Part shown: in pieces, positions 23,727 to 28,838 of the stretch
How positions within the stretch are numbered: position 1 is the first letter of the stretch
Layout of the letters: each line of letters begins with the position of its first letter
Assembly: GCA_964502665.1 (NCBI GenBank)
Contig: CAZCXP010000013.1
Location: forward strand, 1 to 28,838
Length of the DNA stretch: 28,838 nt
Direction: 5' to 3'
DNA from: SOKG01 sp964502665
GTDB lineage: Bacteria; Chloroflexota; Dehalococcoidia; SZUA-161
Translations under genes and position numbers: made by a program
Notes under the pieces: generated by a model
What the model was told of the DNA's origin: nothing
What the model saw: only the letters and a program-made list of their open reading frames with translations
Databases searched by the model: none

Positions 23727-24311
23727 ATGCCTGAGGCCAGTGGTGCCGAACTTACATCCAAGGAAAATATTAGGCTCATGGTGGAAGGGAAACTCAGCCC
23801 AGAGATTGTGAACAGGCTGCGTCGCATTGCTATCAAAGAAGAGGACCGGTTCTGGAAATATCTGGAGGTTCTACAGGAGAGGGTCGGTTTCAAAGAGAAG
23901 ATATTGTTGCGGCTATCGGATCATCAGTATATTGTGGCCAAGGGGGGTGAGAGGATAGTGAAGTGTGACTGCGGGCAAGAGTTCGGCGATTATCGGGTCA
24001 ACTGGAAACTCAGCTCGTTAGTCCATGTTAGAAAAACCTGTGACGAGATGAAAGAAGTATATCCATTTCTGCCCAAGGAGATGCCCTATCCAGAAGAGGG
24101 GCTCGTGGAGGTGAGGGAATACTATTGTCCGGGATGCCTGGCTCAGCTCGCGGTAGAGCTTGTTCCACCAGGTTACCCCGCCATATTTGAGATGTTTCCA
24201 GACCTTGACACCTTCTACCGGGAATGGCTGGGAAAGCCCTTGCCCGGCGAGAACCCTGAGTGGTTTCAAGATAAGACCCTAGAGGAGATATCACACTGGG
24301 CTGTTAAGTAA
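23727..24311 (+). CDS. acxC: Acetone/ketone carboxylase-type gamma subunit
   Basis: A 194-residue protein with the zinc-binding signature of the acetone carboxylase gamma subunit: Cys80 and Cys82 (KCDCGQEFGDYRVNWK) and Cys134 and Cys137 (YYCPGCLAQLAVE). FPDLDTFYREWLGKPLP near the C-terminus is also as expected. In the alpha2-beta2-gamma2 complex, gamma is a structural zinc subunit required for activity and is not found with simple hydantoinases, so it defines this cluster. It is 20 bases after alpha, with GGGAAGGAGGAAG before the ATG. Length is slightly above the roughly 170 residues I recall for Xanthobacter gamma, with extra residues at the N-terminus. Confidence 0.85.
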   Translation: MPEASGAELTSKENIRLMVEGKLSPEIVNRLRRIAIKEEDRFWKYLEVLQERVGFKEKILLRLSDHQYIVAKGGERIVKCDCGQEFGDYRVNWKLSSLVHVRKTCDEMKEVYPFLPKEMPYPEEGLVEVREYYCPGCLAQLAVELVPPGYPAIFEMFPDLDTFYREWLGKPLPGENPEWFQDKTLEEISHWAVK

Positions 24312-24366
24312 TAAAGAACCCGAGACTCAGAACCAACCTAGCTCTGTGAAATAAGGAGGTGGATGG

Positions 24367-26532
24367 ATGGCTGAAAAGAAAGGAAAGGGGTTGTTGGTGG
24401 CGTTAGATGCCGGTGGCACAATGACTGACACCTTTTTGGTAGACAAAGAGGGCCGGTTCAGCCTGGGAAAGGCGCTGACTAATCGTGAAGATGAGTCTAA
24501 GAGCTTCGTGAACTCTATTGAGGACGCCAGTCATATAGCAAATATGAATCCTCGTGAAGTGTGTGAGCAGGCGATTTCCATCGTCTACACCGGTACAACA
24601 ATGCTCAATACTTTGCTCACCCGCAAGGGAATGAGGGTGGGATTACTGGTAACCAGAGGATTTGAGCACATAGTCCATATGGAGAGGGGACTGACATGGC
24701 TCTCGCTCTCCTATGAAGATACGCTGCACTATGCCCTCCACGAGCACACGCCGCCCCTGGTAGATATCAATCTGGTAAAGGGGGTGACTGAGCGCATTAA
24801 GGGCCCCACCTACTACGTTGGCTGTCATCTCCCCGCCGACGCAGTAGTCGTTCCTTTATCGGAGGATGACGTCACAAAAGGGACGGAAGAGCTTTTGGAT
24901 GCCGGAGTGGAGGTGATCGGGATTCTGTTCCTGCACTCTTATATCAGCACTGTGCATGAAAAAAGAGCAGCGGAAATCGCCCGCGAGGTGGTGCGGCAGC
25001 GAGGTCTTGAGGTGCCGGTGATAACTTCGTATGAGGTCTCGCAGGTTTCCTTTGAAACGCAAAGGTGTAAGAGTCTCTTGCTTCAGTGCTACGCGGCGGA
25101 GCCAGTGGCCAAACAGCTAGCCAGGGTGGAGCAAAGTGCAAAGGGTAATGGTTACCGATATGAGCTCCAGACTCTGCTTTCATATGGAGCTACAACGACC
25201 GTTCACTTCCCCCGGCTATACGAGACCATCATCTCAGGGCCAGCGGGAGGCTTGCTCGGCGGCAAGGCGTTATTAGGGGATACAAAGGGGTTCAAAAACA
25301 TAGTTTGCACCGACCTGGGCGGCACTTCCTTCGACATAGGTATTGTAGCCAGGGGCGAGATACCTGTAGTGCCAGAACCCGCGTTTGCGGGCCACAAGTT
25401 GAATCTGCCAATGCTATCTATAGATTCCGTTGGTGCCGGCACAGGCAGTGTGGTCCATGTAGATCAGCAACTGAGAACGATTGACCTCGGCCCCGAGAGT
25501 GCAGGTGCTCTTATCGGCACCTGCTACCAGTATCCAGACATCACCATCGGCGACATAGATCTGATTTTAGGATACCTTAATCCAGATTATTTCCTGGGCG
25601 GGGCAGTCAAGCTAAACAAGGAGGCAGCGCTGAAGGCGCTAGACGAACGCCTGGCTAAGCCCCTGGGAGGTGACCTTTATGACACCTCGAGCAAGGTTCT
25701 GGATTTGCTACATAGCCAGCTGCGCGACGCTGTTAGTAGCAGATTGCTGGCAAGAGGATTTGACCCTTCCGAGTTTACCCTGATCTCTTATGGGGGTAGT
25801 GGGCCTCTGCATATGTGGGGACTGGAAGACGGGCTCAAAGTGGCTGATATGGTCACTGTTCCCTGGGCTGCAGCCTTTTCCGCCTTCGGCGTTTGCACTG
25901 CTGACTATTTCCATCGCTATGAGAAGAGTTTCATCAGCGTCATTCCTTTTGGGATGCCTGATGAGTACAAGCTCTGGCAAGCCGAACCCGTGAATCAGGC
26001 ATGGGAGGAACTTGAGCAAAAGGCCTATGAAGAGCTTGAGCGGGAAGGGTTTTCTCGGGAAGGTGTCAGTTTTAAGTATTTCATATATGCAAGATATTTG
26101 GGACAGTTGACTAGTTGGGAGGCCCCTGTGGAAATTGGAAGGGTAAAGACAGGCCAGGATATGGACAAGCTGATCGAGAGCTTCGAAAAGACCTACGCTG
26201 CTATCTATCCGCTAGCGGTGGCCATGCGCGATGTAGGATGCGCCATCACATCGGTCGGCCTCCAGGCCTATGTGGAAAGAATGAAGCCCTTGATTCGCAG
26301 GTATCCTCTCGAGGGCAAAGAGCCGCCCAAAAACGCCTATAAGGGACAAAGGGATGTTTATCACAAAGCATGGATGAAGTTCGATATTTGGGAGATGGAT
26401 TTGTTGCAGGCAGGCAATCGGGTGGAGGGCCCGGCCATTATTGAGCATCCGATGACCACCCTCGTTGTACCCCCCGAAAAGTGCATAGAATTAGATGAGC
26501 ACCTGCTCATATGGTATAAGGACAGTAAATAA
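24367..26532 (+). CDS. acxA: Acetone/ketone carboxylase-type beta subunit (HyuA family, ATP-using)
   Basis: A 721-residue HyuA-family subunit with an ASKHA nucleotide-binding fold. ALDAGGTMTDTFLVDKEG is the first phosphate-binding segment, VYTGTTMLNTLLTRKGMRVGLLVTRGFE follows, then ETIISGPAGGLLGG, and CTDLGGTSFDIGIVARGE is the second. Beta phosphorylates bicarbonate and the ketone enolate at the expense of ATP; alpha then joins them to a 3-oxoacid. It begins 55 bases after gamma, with a perfect AAGGAGGT site. The order alpha-gamma-beta differs from the beta-alpha-gamma order I recall for Xanthobacter acxABC. Acetophenone carboxylase or another ketone carboxylase is possible. Confidence 0.85.
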   Translation: MAEKKGKGLLVALDAGGTMTDTFLVDKEGRFSLGKALTNREDESKSFVNSIEDASHIANMNPREVCEQAISIVYTGTTMLNTLLTRKGMRVGLLVTRGFEHIVHMERGLTWLSLSYEDTLHYALHEHTPPLVDINLVKGVTERIKGPTYYVGCHLPADAVVVPLSEDDVTKGTEELLDAGVEVIGILFLHSYISTVHEKRAAEIAREVVRQRGLEVPVITSYEVSQVSFETQRCKSLLLQCYAAEPVAKQLARVEQSAKGNGYRYELQTLLSYGATTTVHFPRLYETIISGPAGGLLGGKALLGDTKGFKNIVCTDLGGTSFDIGIVARGEIPVVPEPAFAGHKLNLPMLSIDSVGAGTGSVVHVDQQLRTIDLGPESAGALIGTCYQYPDITIGDIDLILGYLNPDYFLGGAVKLNKEAALKALDERLAKPLGGDLYDTSSKVLDLLHSQLRDAVSSRLLARGFDPSEFTLISYGGSGPLHMWGLEDGLKVADMVTVPWAAAFSAFGVCTADYFHRYEKSFISVIPFGMPDEYKLWQAEPVNQAWEELEQKAYEELEREGFSREGVSFKYFIYARYLGQLTSWEAPVEIGRVKTGQDMDKLIESFEKTYAAIYPLAVAMRDVGCAITSVGLQAYVERMKPLIRRYPLEGKEPPKNAYKGQRDVYHKAWMKFDIWEMDLLQAGNRVEGPAIIEHPMTTLVVPPEKCIELDEHLLIWYKDSK

Positions 26533-26565
26533 GGAAATCATGCCGTTTGGGGAGGGCAATAGAGA

Positions 26566-28518
26566 ATGAGATTGCAGAAGCTTTTCGAACCCACCAAGAT
26601 CGGTAGCATGACCCTGAAAAACCGCATAGTCATGCCAGGCATGGAGACAAACCTGGAATCAATAGATGGCTTCGTAACCCCCAGACTTATCGACTACTAT
26701 GAGGAGAGAGCCAAAGGGGGCGTAAGTCTCATTATCGTACAGACCGCCACCGTGGATGACCCGCGAGGAAAAGCAACGCCACGTCAGATGAGCTTAGACC
26801 ATGATAAGTATCTTGAAGGTCTCTCCGAGCTAGCCCGGGCGATAAAGCGGGGCGGTGCCCGAGCTGCAATCCAGCTTGAGCATGGAGGTAGATACGCTTG
26901 CTCGAGCATCACCGGCCAGCAGCCAGTGGGGCCCTCCGCTTCAATCTCACCGATGGGTGAGCCCGTAAGAGAGCTTACAGTTATGGAAATAGCAGAGCTT
27001 GTAGAACATTACGTTCAGGCAACAGTGCGGGCGCAGAAGGCAGGTTTCGACGGCGTTGAAATCCACGGAGCCCATGGTCATTTACTAGCCCAGTTCTTAT
27101 CCCCAAACATCAACCAGCGCCAGGACCAGTATGGAGGCAGTCTGGAGAATCGAGCGCGGTTCCTGCTCGAAGTGATTCGCGCCTGTCGAGCGCAATTAGG
27201 TCCCGACTACCCAATTTGGTGCCGAATAGACGGGGCCGAGTATGGCATTGATCCCGCCATTGACTACGCTCAGGCGGCGCAGACGGCGCGCCTGGCAGAA
27301 GAGGCAGGATCTGATGCCATTCACGTCTCGGCGTGGGCTTATGGGCCGGAATTTGCGTTTTTCTGTCCTGGCTTGCCGGGGTTTCATCTGCCCAGCGCTG
27401 CCGTGATCAAAAGGCATGTAAAGGTCCCGGTGATCGCAGTAGGACGCATTTTACCCGAGCTCGGAGAGTGGGCTCTACGGGAGGGGGTAGCTGATATGAT
27501 TGCGATGGGGAGAGCCCTAATAGCCGATCCCTACTTACCGAAAAAAGCAGCTGAGGGAAGACTCGAGGATATCGTGCCTTGCCTCGGATGCTCAGAATGT
27601 ATCGGAACCATAATCCAAGGGATCGCCCAATCCATGGCGGACCCTACCTTCACCGGGGGTGAAGTCAAATGCGCCGTCAATCCAACCGTCGGCAAAGAGC
27701 GTGAATATATCATAAACCCGGCCCCAGCCCCAAAGCGCGTAGTAGTCGTCGGCGGCGGGCCAGCGGGAATGGAAGCAGCCCGGGTGGCCAAACTCAGGGG
27801 ATACGATGTCACCTTAATGGAGGGGAATACTCAGCTGGGAGGACAGTTGGCAGCTGCTGCTGTGCCCCCACACAAAGAAGGCATCTCTCTGTTGACAGAT
27901 TACTTCCAAAACCAATTGAACAAGTTAGGCGTTAAGGTAGAGCTGGGCAGGGAGGCAACTTTAGATACTATTGCTGCCGTTGAGCCGGACGTAGTAGTTT
28001 GGGCAGCAGGCGCATTGCTACTGGAACCTGAAATAACCGGCTTAGACCGGTCCAAGGTTGTGTCTGCCTATGATGTGTTAACGGGAATCGCGGCTGCCGG
28101 AGACACGGTGGTAATTATCGGAGCTGAGGGGGTCGGCTGCGAGACCGCTAATTTCCTGGCTGATCAGGGGAAGAAGGTTACTATAGTGGAAGTCTTACCC
28201 CAGGCGCTCAGCAAGGAGGGGCCCCTCACACAGATGCGGCTTTTTGATGAACTTGCCAGGAAGGGCGTGGAGCTGCTCACAGGCGTAAAGTATGAGGGCT
28301 CCAGCAACGATGGTCCCCTTATCAGGACCGATGACGGACAGATAAGAAATCTGGTGGCTGATACCTATGTACTCGCCACCGGCGCCCGACCAAACTCAGA
28401 GCTAGTCCCTGCCTTAAGGAAGAGATTTGAACATGTTTACGTCATAGGCGACGCTCTGGAGCCACGACGCATCAGTGATGCTATAGCCGAGGGCTTCGAA
28501 GCTGCCCAGCGCATTTAG
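26566..28518 (+). CDS. Old-yellow-enzyme-type enoate / 2,4-dienoyl-CoA reductase-like flavoenzyme
   Basis: A 650-residue FMN/Fe-S/FAD reductase built like 2-enoate reductase, FadH, BaiCD and cinnamate reductase FldZ. Residues 1 to about 330 form the FMN TIM barrel (LFEPTKIGSMTLKNRIVMPG, VEIHGAHGHLLAQFLSPNINQR, SLENRARF); the usual HGAHGY Tyr is His172. Cys339, 342, 345 and 369 are candidate [4Fe-4S] ligands, but the spacing (x2, x2, x23) is longer than the common x2, x3, x11. Residues about 390-650 hold FAD (VVVVGGGPAGMEAAR) and NAD(P) (VIIGAEGVGCETANF) folds. It reduces an activated C=C bond using NAD(P)H. Last gene of the array, 33 bases after acxA; the terminator follows at 28705. Confidence 0.9.
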   Translation: MRLQKLFEPTKIGSMTLKNRIVMPGMETNLESIDGFVTPRLIDYYEERAKGGVSLIIVQTATVDDPRGKATPRQMSLDHDKYLEGLSELARAIKRGGARAAIQLEHGGRYACSSITGQQPVGPSASISPMGEPVRELTVMEIAELVEHYVQATVRAQKAGFDGVEIHGAHGHLLAQFLSPNINQRQDQYGGSLENRARFLLEVIRACRAQLGPDYPIWCRIDGAEYGIDPAIDYAQAAQTARLAEEAGSDAIHVSAWAYGPEFAFFCPGLPGFHLPSAAVIKRHVKVPVIAVGRILPELGEWALREGVADMIAMGRALIADPYLPKKAAEGRLEDIVPCLGCSECIGTIIQGIAQSMADPTFTGGEVKCAVNPTVGKEREYIINPAPAPKRVVVVGGGPAGMEAARVAKLRGYDVTLMEGNTQLGGQLAAAAVPPHKEGISLLTDYFQNQLNKLGVKVELGREATLDTIAAVEPDVVVWAAGALLLEPEITGLDRSKVVSAYDVLTGIAAAGDTVVIIGAEGVGCETANFLADQGKKVTIVEVLPQALSKEGPLTQMRLFDELARKGVELLTGVKYEGSSNDGPLIRTDDGQIRNLVADTYVLATGARPNSELVPALRKRFEHVYVIGDALEPRRISDAIAEGFEAAQRI

Positions 28519-28539
28519 GACACCTGAATCGCTGTCGCC

Positions 28540-28560
28540 GGTTTATGCATGGCATAAACC
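28540..28560. repeat. Perfect 9-bp inverted repeat (hairpin)
   Basis: GGTTTATGC, loop ATG, GCATAAACC: a perfect 9-bp stem 21 bases after the last stop codon. No T run follows, so it is not a clear terminator; it could protect the 3' end of the message or belong to the adjacent mobile-element remnant, whose stop codon lies inside it. Confidence 0.5.
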
Positions 28561-28674
28561 TCGCACTCGCATCAAGGATATTGCGAACAACCTCAGATAA
28601 GGCTGTGCTTCCGTCTTAGCCAGACCATGACAGTATAACCGGATTGAGCCACAAGGCGGACACCTGACCTTCAT
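28543..28674 (-). pseudogene. Remnant of a zinc-ribbon transposase N-terminus
   Basis: A 43-codon minus-strand frame starts MKVRCPPCGSIRLYCHGLAK and continues TEAQPYLRLF before ending at a TAA. The opening (K-V-x-C-P-x-C-G-S then R-L-x-x-H-G-x-A-K) is the pattern of N-terminal zinc ribbons of insertion-sequence transposases, which normally continue to a second C-x2-C; that second pair is missing here (a C-x-x-C-G-R segment would be expected after QPY). I read it as a truncated, decayed transposase start. The identification rests on a short motif. Confidence 0.4.
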
Positions 28675-28704
28675 TACCACCACCAAAAGTGACGATACCT
28701 AGAG

Positions 28705-28752
28705 CTCCCCGCCAACCTCGAGGACATTCAGGTTGGCCGGGGAGAATTTTTT
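28705..28752 (+). terminator. Strong intrinsic terminator at the array end
   Basis: CTCCCCG-CCAACCT (28705-28718) pairs with AGGTTGG-CC-GGGGAG (28730-28744) with one bulged C, giving a long GC-rich stem with an 11-base loop, followed by AATTTTTT. It lies 187 bases after the last stop codon and is oriented for + transcription. The remaining sequence to the window end (28753-28838) shows no gene I can support. Confidence 0.8.
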
Positions 28753-28838
28753 CAATGACCTTCACCTGGCCACCGGCTTAGAGCAAGTTGGAGGCGCACC
28801 AAGTCATTTCCGTTGAGGTTAACATTCCGATGGATTGT

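Noticed and set aside
21505..26532. ATP-dependent hydantoinase (hyuA/hyuB) reading
   Set aside because: The gamma gene with acetone-carboxylase zinc signature lies between the two, and CoA-transferase and thiolase genes lie next to them.
28753..28838. Start of another gene at the right edge
   Set aside because: No convincing start, ribosome site or protein motif in the 86 bases available.
1..28838. CRISPR arrays, tRNA or rRNA genes
   Set aside because: No evenly spaced direct repeats and no tRNA or rRNA signature were seen on reading through.

Overview
The window reads as one long co-directional catabolic gene array of a probably anaerobic bacterium. All 23 intact protein genes I can support lie on the + strand between 779 and 28518. 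Anaerobic habit is suggested by a 2-oxoacid:ferredoxin oxidoreductase, a two-cluster ferredoxin, an oxygen-sensitive 2-hydroxyacyl-CoA dehydratase-type Fe-S enzyme and a 2-enoate-reductase-like flavoenzyme. Frequent AGG/AGA arginine and ATA isoleucine codons and strong purine-rich ribosome sites would suit a Chloroflexota (Dehalococcoidia-like) or Peptococcaceae-like genome, but that taxonomic guess is weak and rests on general impression only.

Layout. 101-762 (minus) is a decayed C-terminal half of a large serine recombinase. On the + strand inside it lies a good sigma70-type promoter (659-687). Then come a hydantoin/Asp-Glu racemase-like gene (779), an SDR dehydrogenase (1727) and a zinc alcohol dehydrogenase (2672), closed by a terminator (3780-3809). 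Next is a promoter-like element and a PAS + excisionase-type HTH regulator (3907-4554). After a 216-bp gap a run of 19 genes begins: family III CoA-transferase (4771), two subunits of a 2-hydroxyacyl-CoA dehydratase/benzoyl-CoA-reductase-type enzyme (6037, 7209), a four-part 2-oxoacid:ferredoxin oxidoreductase (8616, 9686, 10501, 12155) with a D-2-hydroxyacid dehydrogenase inserted before its ferredoxin subunit (11100), a nitronate monooxygenase/FabK-like flavoprotein (12471), an acyl-CoA dehydrogenase (13537) and two further family III CoA-transferases (14824, 16129). Then follow an HMG-CoA-synthase-fold protein fused to a DUF35 Zn-ribbon/OB domain (17396), an SCP-x-type thiolase (18874), a fused family I 3-oxoacid CoA-transferase (20059), an acetone-carboxylase-type enzyme in alpha-gamma-beta order (21505, 23727, 24367) and an old-yellow-enzyme-type enoate reductase (26566). 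A strong intrinsic terminator follows at 28705-28752, and a remnant of a transposase-like zinc ribbon lies on the minus strand at 28543-28674.

How the genes may work together (inference). The distal part is a complete logical route for a ketone: alcohol dehydrogenase to ketone, ATP-dependent carboxylation to a 3-oxoacid, CoA transfer, then thiolytic cleavage by a thiolase with its DUF35 partner. The proximal part has the parts list of reductive/oxidative 2-oxoacid metabolism (as in Stickland had/fld clusters): D-2-hydroxyacid dehydrogenase, CoA-transferase, 2-hydroxyacyl-CoA dehydratase, acyl-CoA dehydrogenase and 2-oxoacid oxidation to acyl-CoA with ferredoxin reduction. The dehydratase activator ATPase, EtfAB and any acyl-CoA ligase are absent, so parts of the machinery must lie elsewhere. 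The joining of these two modules, apparently under one PAS-type regulator, is the most interesting thing here. The real substrate cannot be read from sequence alone.
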